Assembly: GCA_045595165.1 (NCBI GenBank)
Contig: JAZNZY010000020.1
Coordinates: forward strand, 1-64,000
DNA length: 64,000 bases
Source of the DNA: SFLA01 sp045595165
Lineage (GTDB): Bacteria; Bacillota; Clostridia; Oscillospirales; CAG-382
Direction: 5' to 3'
Position numbers and translations under genes: made by a program. Within the stretch, counting starts at the first letter, position 1. Each line of letters starts with the position of its first letter. The notes below the pieces were generated by a model. That model was given only the letters and a program-made list of their open reading frames with translations. It was not told where the DNA came from and ran no database searches. This document shows, in pieces, positions 7,471 to 16,582 of this stretch.

Positions 7471-8583
7471 TTAACCTGTAATACCGGAACGTTCAACGCC
7501 TTCGATAAGAGTACGCTGGCCGAAGAGATACAGAATAAGAAGCGGGATAAGAATGAGTATACCGCAAGCATTTCTGATAGCTGTTTCGAATGCCAACTGA
7601 CCTGCAAAATCGGTATCCAAAGATTTAGGAATGGAAACGATGTTATTAAGCAGGATGTTACCGCCGGAAGCGGGCATAAACAGATCGGTATAGAAGGTGT
7701 CTGTCCACTGCCAAGAGAAGGAGAACATAAAGATCGTTACCAACATTGCAGTAGACATCGGCAGAATTATACGCACAAACGTTTTAATTACGCCGGCACC
7801 GTCAACGTATGCAGCTTCTTCCAATTCGTCGGGAACGCCTCTGTAGTACTGACGCATCATAAAGATGTACAGACCGTTCTTAAATGCAAGACCGGTGAGC
7901 GAAAGAATCGCCATAGGCCAGTATGTATTAAGAGCGTTAGGAATGAGCTCGATAAAGTTGGTGAACTTTTCGTACGTTTCGGGACTGATTGCCTCGCCAT
8001 CAAACAGATTGAAGATCCAACCGTTTATTTGCGGTATAATACCTATCAAATCCAAATATCGGAAACGCAGTATCATTGCCTGACGAATGGTTTCGTGAGG
8101 AACGACCATGGTAAAGATTACAAGCAGGAACAAAAGTCCCTTGAACTTGAAGTTAAACTTTGCAAAGCCGTAGCCTACGATTGCACAGATCAACGTCTGA
8201 GAAACACCGCAAAGCAAGGAAAGCGTTGTGGTATTGAACAATGCCGTAAAGTACTTGTTATCGTTAATGATAGCCTTGTAAGTATCCAGAGTCCAGTTAC
8301 GGGGAATCATAACAACCGTGGTATCAACAAAGTCCTCACGAGCCATAAGGGACGTAGTAACCTTGGAGAAGTACGGATAGATAATTACATAGGAAATACC
8401 GATAAGAAGAACTAATCTGAAAATAACCCAAGCTAACTTCTTAACGAAGAACATATTAAAGTATTTCGCCTTAATACGCTCCCAAAGAGAAGTTTCGCTA
8501 TCGATTTTTGCATTACCTGTTACGATTTTTTCAGGCTTTTTTGTTCTCGTAAAGAGACCCTTTAATTTTTCAGAAAAACTCAT
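7471..8583 (-). CDS. MalG-type ABC transporter permease (second pair)
   Basis: 370 residues from ATG 8583, which has GGAGG 6 nt upstream; a longer frame reaching to 8685 overlaps the preceding gene and lacks such a site. It has a ~50-residue hydrophilic N-terminal extension, then six membrane segments and the EAA loop near residues 255-277 (EEAAYVDGAGVIKTFVRIILP), the surface that docks the ATPase. A stretch at ~185-215 (INGWIFNLFDGEAISPETYEKF) makes an enlarged external loop. Last gene of the operon, directly followed by the terminator. It pairs with the MalF-type gene just upstream. Substrate unknown. Confidence 0.9.
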   Translation of the reverse strand: MSFSEKLKGLFTRTKKPEKIVTGNAKIDSETSLWERIKAKYFNMFFVKKLAWVIFRLVLLIGISYVIIYPYFSKVTTSLMAREDFVDTTVVMIPRNWTLDTYKAIINDNKYFTALFNTTTLSLLCGVSQTLICAIVGYGFAKFNFKFKGLLFLLVIFTMVVPHETIRQAMILRFRYLDLIGIIPQINGWIFNLFDGEAISPETYEKFTNFIELIPNALNTYWPMAILSLTGLAFKNGLYIFMMRQYYRGVPDELEEAAYVDGAGVIKTFVRIILPMSTAMLVTIFMFSFSWQWTDTFYTDLFMPASGGNILLNNIVSIPKSLDTDFAGQLAFETAIRNACGILILIPLLILYLFGQRTLIEGVERSGITG

Positions 8584-8594
8584 AACGAACCTCC

Positions 8595-9593
8595 TTACTT
8601 CTCGCGACGCTGATAGAATACAAACAGCGACGCAAACGCAGCACAAACTGCAAGAATTATAATAACGATAAGGAAGTACAGCCAAGCCATTGCAGTACCG
8701 ATAGGTTTACCGTTTGCTTCGTTACTTGCAGTGGTAATGAATGACATCATTACGTTGGACTTGGTGGTAAAGGAGTCGATTATAGTATATACGAGGTTTA
8801 CGAGAATCATAGGGCTGATCATGGGGAAAGTGATCTTCCAGAAGGTTTCCCAACCGGTAGCACCCTCAACCTTACAGGATTCGTATATCGAAGGAGATAT
8901 AGACTGAAGCGCTGCAAGGAATATAAGCATCTGAACACCGGAACGGTTAACGATGCTGTATACGTTGTTAGCCCATCCGCTGACTACGCCGGCGAGCTCG
9001 GCACCGATTTTCATGGTGCCGAAGAAACGCTCAACGTCGATAGCGTTGATGATTTCCGTACCGGCACTGACCGTACCTTCAACACCTTCCTGACCCAACT
9101 GGGAAACCTGTTCACCAATCTGAGCGAGTGTGTTTTGAAGGTCGATAGATTCGATAATACCGGTAGATACTATAACGGGAACGAAGAAGATTGCACGGAA
9201 TGCTGCTCTTCCCTTCATATCCTGGTTAAGCATAATAGCCATAAACAGAGAGAATATGATGATTGCGGGAATATCGAACGCCATTCCACCAAGACACTCA
9301 ACGAGTGTCTTGACGAAATCTGCTTCTTCCAAAAGAGCCTTGGAATAGTTCTCAAATCCGACCCAGGTGAGAACCTGACCGATATCTTCATATGCGATAG
9401 AGCTGAAGGATATCTGTACGGAAGAGATGATCATGGGGAGATAAATGAGGAAAAATCCAAGAAGGAACGGGAGTATAAACAGCCAACCGAAGGTTGATTT
9501 TTGCTTTTCAAGAGATTTTGATTTTCTCTTTTTAACCTTCAAAGGCTTAACCTCAACGGTAGCTTGCTCGTTTGTTTTAAGCACCTTATCCAT
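8595..9593 (-). CDS. MalF-type ABC transporter permease (second pair)
   Basis: 332 residues. After a ~30-residue basic N-terminus come the first membrane helix (~36-60) and the permease core, with the EAA loop at ~238-258 (YESCKVEGATGWETFWKITFP). Between membrane segments, residues ~150-215 form a large polar, presumably extracytoplasmic loop (IGEQVSQLGQEGVEGTVSAG), longer than in the first-pair permease of this operon. The start is preceded by GGAGGG. It overlaps nothing but lies 11 nt before the next permease. Together they form a second translocation channel in the operon. Confidence 0.9.
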   Translation of the reverse strand: MDKVLKTNEQATVEVKPLKVKKRKSKSLEKQKSTFGWLFILPFLLGFFLIYLPMIISSVQISFSSIAYEDIGQVLTWVGFENYSKALLEEADFVKTLVECLGGMAFDIPAIIIFSLFMAIMLNQDMKGRAAFRAIFFVPVIVSTGIIESIDLQNTLAQIGEQVSQLGQEGVEGTVSAGTEIINAIDVERFFGTMKIGAELAGVVSGWANNVYSIVNRSGVQMLIFLAALQSISPSIYESCKVEGATGWETFWKITFPMISPMILVNLVYTIIDSFTTKSNVMMSFITTASNEANGKPIGTAMAWLYFLIVIIILAVCAAFASLFVFYQRREK

Positions 9594-9607
9594 TTTATTC
9601 CCTCCTG

Positions 9608-12511
9608 TTAAGATTTCTTGCCGTCAGCAGTGATCTTGATGAAGTCTTCGCCGCCGACAGTATAAGTGTTGCCATCAATTTCTACGGTAGTTGCAGTAAG
9701 CTCGTAGTTGATAACAAAGGAAATACCATTGCTGTAGGTTACCTTAACAACATTATATTCGTCATCAAGGAATTCGTGGTTAACGATATGAGCAGTCTTA
9801 ACGTCTGCGAGCGCTTCATTAAGTTCCTTATAAGTGGTAACCATATCGTTGAGCCAGATGTTGTAACGTACGGAATAGTAACCGGAAACCTCGTACCAGG
9901 TATTGTACTTCTTAAGTTCGGAAGTGTTCTCAATAGCAAGTACAAAGTAAGGGTTAGCACCGTTTTCAATAGTCTTGAGTACGGTGTAGCGGTAGTCACC
10001 TGCAAGGTTGATAGCTTCGCCGGTATATTCAATATAACCGTGAAGAACCATTCCTATGAAGGGAACGCTGGTAGCGGAATACTTATAACCTGAGTCATCA
10101 AGAGCGATATTAACGATATCGGTAACATAAGGGAACGCATAAGAGTTGCCGCCGCTGATCATTACCTTACCGTTATCTTCCTTAACCTGAGCAAGAAGCT
10201 TGGTGATAAGAGTCTTGGTGTCTTCACGGTTGTAGGGTTCGTCTTCATCAAAGTCGGAAGAAAGTGATTCGCCCAATACGCCGACGGAGATGCTGCCTAC
10301 GTTGTAATCCTTGTATTCATCCCAAGAGTTGGAATAGAACTTGTTCATTACACTTGCAGAGATGATACCCATACCGGATCTATCGTATCCCTGGTAAAGT
10401 GCGCTGTAGTACTGATGTCTTGCATAACGATCGTTAATGGTCTTGGCAAGGTCATCAGACTGAGAAAATCCGTCAAACCACTTGTCATAATGAGCATAAA
10501 CGAAGTCGAAATCAGGGAAAATGGTGGTGCCGTGGTTCTTTGCGTACTCGATAAGCTTCTTAAAGCCTTCTTCGCCGCCGATAACGTCTTCAACGTCAAC
10601 GCCGTTGGGTACGGTATAACCGATACCGCCGTCCTGCCAGCCCATAAGTCTGAGCTTAACGTTGGTGATATCAGCGTCTTCGCCGAGAAGATCAAGCATT
10701 TCGATGATCTTATCAAAGCTGGAAAGAGACATCATCTTGAGCACGGGAACGCCAAGGAAGGAAGAAGAGGTTTCAAGTGCACAGAGGGTTTCAATATACA
10801 AAGGAATATCTTCGGGAGTGGTTTCTTCATCCATAGGAGTAAGAACACCCTTGTTCAAAAGATAGTTACGGTAGATGTTAGCCATACCAGCAACGGAAGA
10901 CTCTTCATCGTTAAGCAGGAATACTCTAACCTTGTAATCCTTGGTATATTTACGGTCACATTCTACAGTCCAGGAAGAAGAGGAACCTGCAGAAAGACCT
11001 GCATCAAGAGAAATCGTATCGGAAGGACGGGGGTTGATAGTACCGTAGCAGGATACGAACATATGGGTTGCACCACCGTTTTCAACGGTAAGGTTAACCA
11101 GAGATTCGCCCTCTTCGATAATTGCGAAATAACCGTTCTTGAGGTACTTGGTGGTCTCTACCACTACCTCGTTGCCGTCTTCGTCAAGCTCGGTATTCTT
11201 GATCTTTTCTACGTAGGAATTATTCTTGGTTTCAACGATACCGAAAACAGGAAGTCTTACAGACTGCTTGTTGGAACCGCTGATTTCGCCGTAAGCGTAA
11301 TCCTGACCGTAGATCTTGTTGGTATTCTTAAACTGATTACCCATAATATCAGCAAAGTTGATTATGGTACCGGAACCATCGGCAGAGAAAACGTAGCCTT
11401 CGTTGGAAACAACATTTCCGGTTCCCGCATAAGGAAGAACGCTGATATTCTTGAGAGAGTAAACGGAAGAATCGAAACGTACGTTACCCATGTTACAACG
11501 GATAGAGAGTCCGTCCTTATCAAGTTTATACTCGAGAGCGAGCTTGAACTGAGCAGGAGCTTCGTCTTTGTTTACGTATTCAACCTCATCGTGGTCGATC
11601 TGGAGCTGTTCGAGAGAGTAATCGGTATACATCTTAAGCCAGCCTTCAAGAGTTTTAAGCTCCTGAACAGAGATGGCAGGTTCACAAACAGCTATAGGGA
11701 ACTGTTCGCAGATGGGATACTTCTTTTTATACTCTTCTTTACTCTTATCGGAAATGTGAGGATCGTTAATATCCTTGATAGTATAGAAGGATTCAAAACG
11801 GTTTGCGGGTCTGGTTTCTGTGCAGTTGGTTCTGATCTGTTCAAGCAAAGCTTCGAATTTCTCGAGCTTAATAACACGAGGAACCATATATGTGTTTTCT
11901 GCACGGCCAAGCTTGTATTCAACGCGGATACCGTTCGCGATCTTCTTAACGGTGATCTGATTATTTCTTGCAGCATCCTTATAAGATGTCATCTCATTTT
12001 CGGTGTTGCTGGAGCTCTTATCAACGTATTTGATAATGATCTGCGAATAAAGCAGCTGCTTTATGGAATCGGTAGAAGCCTGCTTGGAAGGGTTGGTACT
12101 TGCACCCGCATTATAGGGGTTGGAGCACCAGTAAGACTGATAAAGATATACGCCGTCTGCGCTCGTATCAAATTCGCCGTTTTTATCGTCGTCCTTGCAG
12201 CGAAGAACGATAACTTCGCCGGTGAGCTTATCTACATACATTGCGTAAGGAATAGCTTCGGTAGGCGCAAGATAAAGCTCAAGTGCATCAAGAGAGGTGT
12301 TACCCAAAATTCTTGATTTTACGCTGGAAAAGCTTACGGACATATACGCGGGACCTTTGGTATCCCAGATGTCAACATCAGCAACGCTGCTATCATCAGC
12401 GGAGCTGTCTTCTGCAGCGAAGGCGACGAGCCCGGACATAGAGGTAAGCACGGGCAGGCAGAGCAGCAAGCAGAGTGCGAATGCCAGTATTGATTTAAAT
12501 AATTTACTCAT
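9608..12511 (-). CDS. Secreted DUF5696-type protein, glycosidase-like
   Basis: 967 residues with a clear signal peptide (hydrophobic 8-30, cleavage probably after AFA at 32) and no lipobox. Overall length and context match the family I know as DUF5696, typically encoded beside YIP1 and ABC permease genes. Residues ~50-570 are rich in strands; residues ~590-860 look like a TIM barrel with acidic strand ends (LRLMGWQDGG, TIFPDFDFVYAH, VGVLGESLSSDFDED), which suggests a glycoside-hydrolase-like fold, though I cannot assign catalytic residues. The end (EIDGNTYTVGG) is a small beta domain. It is probably an extracellular polysaccharide-binding or -cleaving partner of the transporter. The start follows AGGAGT. 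Confidence 0.72.
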   Translation of the reverse strand: MSKLFKSILAFALCLLLCLPVLTSMSGLVAFAAEDSSADDSSVADVDIWDTKGPAYMSVSFSSVKSRILGNTSLDALELYLAPTEAIPYAMYVDKLTGEVIVLRCKDDDKNGEFDTSADGVYLYQSYWCSNPYNAGASTNPSKQASTDSIKQLLYSQIIIKYVDKSSSNTENEMTSYKDAARNNQITVKKIANGIRVEYKLGRAENTYMVPRVIKLEKFEALLEQIRTNCTETRPANRFESFYTIKDINDPHISDKSKEEYKKKYPICEQFPIAVCEPAISVQELKTLEGWLKMYTDYSLEQLQIDHDEVEYVNKDEAPAQFKLALEYKLDKDGLSIRCNMGNVRFDSSVYSLKNISVLPYAGTGNVVSNEGYVFSADGSGTIINFADIMGNQFKNTNKIYGQDYAYGEISGSNKQSVRLPVFGIVETKNNSYVEKIKNTELDEDGNEVVVETTKYLKNGYFAIIEEGESLVNLTVENGGATHMFVSCYGTINPRPSDTISLDAGLSAGSSSSWTVECDRKYTKDYKVRVFLLNDEESSVAGMANIYRNYLLNKGVLTPMDEETTPEDIPLYIETLCALETSSSFLGVPVLKMMSLSSFDKIIEMLDLLGEDADITNVKLRLMGWQDGGIGYTVPNGVDVEDVIGGEEGFKKLIEYAKNHGTTIFPDFDFVYAHYDKWFDGFSQSDDLAKTINDRYARHQYYSALYQGYDRSGMGIISASVMNKFYSNSWDEYKDYNVGSISVGVLGESLSSDFDEDEPYNREDTKTLITKLLAQVKEDNGKVMISGGNSYAFPYVTDIVNIALDDSGYKYSATSVPFIGMVLHGYIEYTGEAINLAGDYRYTVLKTIENGANPYFVLAIENTSELKKYNTWYEVSGYYSVRYNIWLNDMVTTYKELNEALADVKTAHIVNHEFLDDEYNVVKVTYSNGISFVINYELTATTVEIDGNTYTVGGEDFIKITADGKKS

Positions 12512-12526
12512 ATTGCCACTCCTTTC

Positions 12527-14686
12527 TTATGACCATCTGTATGACAACTCAGCATAAATATTGTAGAAGAAGGTAAATACTCTGCTAAGCAAGCTTGTAA
12601 ACAGAACGGCAACGAACATTACGAACATCATAAAGATGATTGTTGCGATAGTGATGATAACGTTTTTAAACAAACCGTAATCGTGGATAACCATCATACC
12701 GAAGAACCAAAGCAATGCTGTCCAGCCCCAAGCGATGGTTTCGATCATCGTAAGAATACCCTGTTCACCAACGGTAACGAAATTGGATACCATTACGGTA
12801 GGAAGAACGAGCATTACAACAGGAAGCAAGGAATAGCAGGTTGCTATGTAAACGTCGGTAAGACTTCCCTCACCGTCGAACAAGGTGGTAAGACACCAGT
12901 TGGAGATGGTGAGCAGTGCTACGGGAAGCACGATGGAGCTTATCTGCATTACGTAGTTAACGCCGGTTCCTTCATATTTATTATAAAGGAAGCCTCTGCC
13001 TATTGACTGATATACAAAGGTAAGAACAGTAAGAAGCAGAATAATGGTAGCGCCGCGAACTGAACCACGTTTTTCGTGCTTCAAGTCCCAGAAGCCGTCA
13101 AAGGGATGTACTATAACGTGGAAGCCATAGCAAACCTCTTCGTACCACTTGCGCTTTTCGGAATACTTAAGTCCTGCGAGGTTAACTTTATTAACCCACT
13201 TAGCGAACATAAGAACAGCAACGAGAACAGCTATGATAACGAGAGCAAGGATCCAAAGGTTAGATTCCATCCAATCCTTACGGTAGTGCTGGTAAGCCTC
13301 GGAATAACTTGTCTGATCGTATGCGTACTTGTAGTACTGCATTGCGGTAACGTAATCGCCTTCACGGTACTTCGCGTCGCCGATAGCGATATACGCCTGG
13401 TCAAAGTTGTTGTTTCTCTGAAGAACACCCATGTAATAGTCAACGGAAGCGGCATAGTCGCCGTCTTCTATAGACTGAACAGCGGATATAAGAAGGTTGC
13501 CGTACTCAGTACGCTTATATACGGTAATAGAGCTTGTGGTTTCATCAAGCAAGAGCATATAGGGGCCCTGGTAATCTATAGAGGTAAGACGCTGGATGTT
13601 ACCAAACTGATCACCCATATCACCGAACGCGAACAGCAGGTTACCGTTGCTATCGTAGGTGAATACACGGCTACGCTTCTGGTCGATGATGGACCAGGTG
13701 TTTGCTTCACCGAGCGCTACGTCAACGATAGTGGAGTTACCGGTTACGGTATATTCCTGGCTGTTGGTAGAGGTAACGGAAATTTCGCCGGACGGCGGAT
13801 GGAAGCCGTTTCTGTTAAGAACGTCACTTCCCTTGGGGTTGAGCTTCTTGATAGGAACCTGAGTAATATCTGCACTCTGGGTAGCGTATACGAAGCCGTC
13901 AGCATCGATGGTAATGTTGTTGTACTCGATAGAAACTACAGCTTCACTTGCATCGATCTGTGCCTGGGTCTGGAAGTTTCTCCAGAACATATCCCAAGCG
14001 TTTGCCTTCTGGGTAATAGCACCAACGAAGCCGTTAAAGGAACCATCGCGGTTAAGGGAGATGATACCGTAGTTGGTAGCCTTACCTACAACGTAGATAC
14101 GTCCTGCAGAGTCAACTGCAACTGCAGAGGGCTTATATACGGAGTTCTCGGGCATAACCTCGGAAACGGGCTCGTGAACGATGTCTTTAAAATTACCCAA
14201 TTTATCGAAGATAACGATACGGGATTTTTCGGTATCTGCAACATAGATTTCGGTGCTGGTTGCAAATACGCCCTCGGGAGAAGCCAAAGTATCGGGAACG
14301 CCCTGGTCATTAACGAATTCTTTAATGATAAGGTGGAGACGATACTGCTCGTCGAGGATCACTATACGGCTATTGCCGGTATCGGCAATATAAACGTAGT
14401 TAAGGTCATCTACAAATACGTCCTTAGGGCTTGCAAGAGCAACGAACTCTTCAGGATTGTACTTTGCAGAAGCGGGGTTTGTTTCATCAAGAGAGTTCTT
14501 GAGAGATGCGGATGTGATCTGCTTATAGGGAACGTAAACGTCAGGGCTTTCCTGCATTTTAGCGTCTATATCATACGTATAGGTAGTATAAGGAACGCTT
14601 GCATTTGCGGTGATAGGAAATACGAAAACGCCTATAAGGAGAAAGCAGACGCAAAAGAGGAGAGATTTTTTGAGTATTTTGTTCAT
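12527..14686 (-). CDS. NHL-repeat / TPR / Yip1-domain membrane protein
   Basis: 719 residues. Signal peptide 1-29 (cleavage after ANA). Residues ~80-395 hold NHL-type beta-propeller repeats (SPKDVFVDDLNYVYIADTGN, SPEGVFATSTEIYVADTEKS, KPSAVAVDSAGRIYVV). Residues ~400-470 form two TPR-like helix pairs (EDGDYAASVDYYMGVLQRNN, REGDYVTAMQYYKYAYDQ). One helix at ~476-495 crosses the membrane. Residues ~525-712 form a Yip1 domain with about five more helices, starting at IVHPFDGFWDLKHE. The propeller and TPRs therefore lie outside the cell and the KRK-rich linker (500-520) inside. It is probably a scaffold tied to the ABC system. The start follows GAGGAG. Confidence 0.85.
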   Translation of the reverse strand: MNKILKKSLLFCVCFLLIGVFVFPITANASVPYTTYTYDIDAKMQESPDVYVPYKQITSASLKNSLDETNPASAKYNPEEFVALASPKDVFVDDLNYVYIADTGNSRIVILDEQYRLHLIIKEFVNDQGVPDTLASPEGVFATSTEIYVADTEKSRIVIFDKLGNFKDIVHEPVSEVMPENSVYKPSAVAVDSAGRIYVVGKATNYGIISLNRDGSFNGFVGAITQKANAWDMFWRNFQTQAQIDASEAVVSIEYNNITIDADGFVYATQSADITQVPIKKLNPKGSDVLNRNGFHPPSGEISVTSTNSQEYTVTGNSTIVDVALGEANTWSIIDQKRSRVFTYDSNGNLLFAFGDMGDQFGNIQRLTSIDYQGPYMLLLDETTSSITVYKRTEYGNLLISAVQSIEDGDYAASVDYYMGVLQRNNNFDQAYIAIGDAKYREGDYVTAMQYYKYAYDQTSYSEAYQHYRKDWMESNLWILALVIIAVLVAVLMFAKWVNKVNLAGLKYSEKRKWYEEVCYGFHVIVHPFDGFWDLKHEKRGSVRGATIILLLTVLTFVYQSIGRGFLYNKYEGTGVNYVMQISSIVLPVALLTISNWCLTTLFDGEGSLTDVYIATCYSLLPVVMLVLPTVMVSNFVTVGEQGILTMIETIAWGWTALLWFFGMMVIHDYGLFKNVIITIATIIFMMFVMFVAVLFTSLLSRVFTFFYNIYAELSYRWS

Positions 14687-14703
14687 ATAATTTATCTCCT
14701 CTC

Positions 14704-15621
14704 TTAGTCTTTCATGCCCGAAGTGGACATTGTTTGAATAACGTTACTCTGTGTAATATAGAATACTGCACAAGGTACTATCATCATTACCACGGTAGAA
14801 GCGGCGGATACACCGGTACGTGCTACACCGCTGGTTACCAACTGGCTGATTGCGTAGTTAAAGGTTTTGAGTTCTTCGCTGTAAATGTATGTGCTGGCGC
14901 CGGAGTTCCACAGATCTTTAAACGCAAAGATTATAAGTGTGATCCAAGCGGGCTTAACCATAGGCATTGCGATCTTCCAGAAAATTCTGAATTCGCCTGC
15001 ACCGTCAATACGAGCAGATTCAAGAACCGCGTCAGTAACGGAGGATTCCATAAACTGCTTCATAAGGTACAAACCGAAGGTGGTACAGCAAGCGGGTACG
15101 ATAACTGCCCAATATGTATCTATCATCTTAAGATAGCTCATAAGAAGGAAGTTGGTGATACCGGTAACGGTAGAGTTAAACATCAAAGAATATACTATTG
15201 TCTGGAACAGCATATTTCTTCCGGGGAACGGAATCTTTGCGATTGCGTATGCAGCGAAAGAAGAAAGAATAACGTTACCGAAAGTACCGCATACAGAGAT
15301 AAGCACTGTGTTGAAAATGTATCTCGAAAAAGGTACCCAAGAGTCGCCCATCAATCTGAACAGGTCAACGAAGTTATCGATAACCCATCTGTTGGGGAAA
15401 AAGTGCGGGGGGAACAGCCAGAGCTCATCAAGAGGCTTGAAGGACTGACCGATAGCGTATATTACGGGCAAGGACATTGCCAACGCACATACGATAAGGA
15501 AGAAGAGCACGCCAAAGTCACCGCCGGCAGAACGGTTTATGGAGCGTTTGAACTGCTCCTTGGGCTGTTTGCCTTTTGCAACGCGGCGCATTTCTATTTT
15601 CTCGGAAAGTTTTTTGAACAT
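14704..15621 (-). CDS. MalG-type ABC transporter permease (first pair)
   Basis: 305 residues with a ~35-residue basic N-terminus, six membrane segments starting at ~37, and the EAA loop at ~200-220 (ESARIDGAGEFRIFWKIAMP). It belongs to the carbohydrate-uptake CUT1-type permeases. It starts 2 nt after the upstream permease stops, so translation is coupled. It pairs with the gene at 15624-16562. Confidence 0.92.
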   Translation of the reverse strand: MFKKLSEKIEMRRVAKGKQPKEQFKRSINRSAGGDFGVLFFLIVCALAMSLPVIYAIGQSFKPLDELWLFPPHFFPNRWVIDNFVDLFRLMGDSWVPFSRYIFNTVLISVCGTFGNVILSSFAAYAIAKIPFPGRNMLFQTIVYSLMFNSTVTGITNFLLMSYLKMIDTYWAVIVPACCTTFGLYLMKQFMESSVTDAVLESARIDGAGEFRIFWKIAMPMVKPAWITLIIFAFKDLWNSGASTYIYSEELKTFNYAISQLVTSGVARTGVSAASTVVMMIVPCAVFYITQSNVIQTMSTSGMKD

Positions 15622-15623
15622 AA

Positions 15624-16562
15624 TTATGAACCTACCTTTCTGAGAACTCGAGTAATTAACAGGTTACAACCGATCATCATAAAGAACAAGATGGTTGCGA
15701 TGGCGGAAGCGTAACCCATTTCATAACGGGCTCCGCCGTAGTCGTCAAGATGGTGCATGATCGTATGTACGCAGTAATCGGGAGACGGGAAGCCAACCAA
15801 AGCTGTGATAACTCCGCCGAAGCCGAACGCGCCGGTGATGGAAAGGATTGCGGAAAGCATCATCTGAGGACGCATTGAGGGAAGAGTGATATACCAAAGT
15901 TCCTGCCAACGGTTTTTAATACCGTCGATAGCGCCTGCTTCGTAAAGGTCTTTATTAACAACCTGGAAACCTGCGATAAAGGTAAGGAAGCTGGTACCCA
16001 AAGAGGTCCACAATGCAACGACTATAATAAGGGGGAATATTGTATCGGTATCCTGGAACCAGAGAACGGGTTCGTTTATAATACCGAATTCGATAAGATA
16101 AGCGTTTACGAAGCCGTATTGGTCACTGGAGAAGAATACTGCCCAGATAAGATATACTGCGCCGGAAATAGAAGGAGCGTAGAATATCAAGGTAAGTAAA
16201 GCACGAAGCTTGGGGCGGAGTTCGTTGATGAACCACGCGAAGAAAAGAGAAAGCAAATAGGATGCAGGACCGGTAATTACAGCGAATATCAAGGTATTCT
16301 TAATAGCTGTGATAAAAACTTCGTCATCAAACAGGAGTCGAATGTAGTTATCGAAGAATACGAATTCGGGGAACTCCAGCATATTGAACACAGTAAAGCT
16401 CAATACAACAGACAAAACAACAGGAACGACATAGAACATGATGAAGAGTATAAAGAAGGGTGCAACCATAAGATAAGCTACCTTATGTTTCTTTATCTCA
16501 TTCAAAGTCCAACTGAATCTGGAAATGTCTTTCCTGACGACAGCTTGTTCTTTTTTAGCCAT
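15624..16562 (-). CDS. MalF-type ABC transporter permease (first pair)
   Basis: 312 residues with six membrane segments; the first starts near residue 30. The EAA loop is at ~208-230 (EAGAIDGIKNRWQELWYITLP), the coupling surface for the nucleotide-binding subunit. CUT1-type sugar permease. The start follows GGAGGG. It is the second gene of the operon, directly behind the solute-binding protein. No ATPase gene exists in the operon or window, so a shared MsmX/MsmK-type ATPase elsewhere is expected (known for this transporter class). Confidence 0.92.
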   Translation of the reverse strand: MAKKEQAVVRKDISRFSWTLNEIKKHKVAYLMVAPFFILFIMFYVVPVVLSVVLSFTVFNMLEFPEFVFFDNYIRLLFDDEVFITAIKNTLIFAVITGPASYLLSLFFAWFINELRPKLRALLTLIFYAPSISGAVYLIWAVFFSSDQYGFVNAYLIEFGIINEPVLWFQDTDTIFPLIIVVALWTSLGTSFLTFIAGFQVVNKDLYEAGAIDGIKNRWQELWYITLPSMRPQMMLSAILSITGAFGFGGVITALVGFPSPDYCVHTIMHHLDDYGGARYEMGYASAIATILFFMMIGCNLLITRVLRKVGS

Positions 16563-16582
16563 TAGATAATTCCCTCCTTAAT

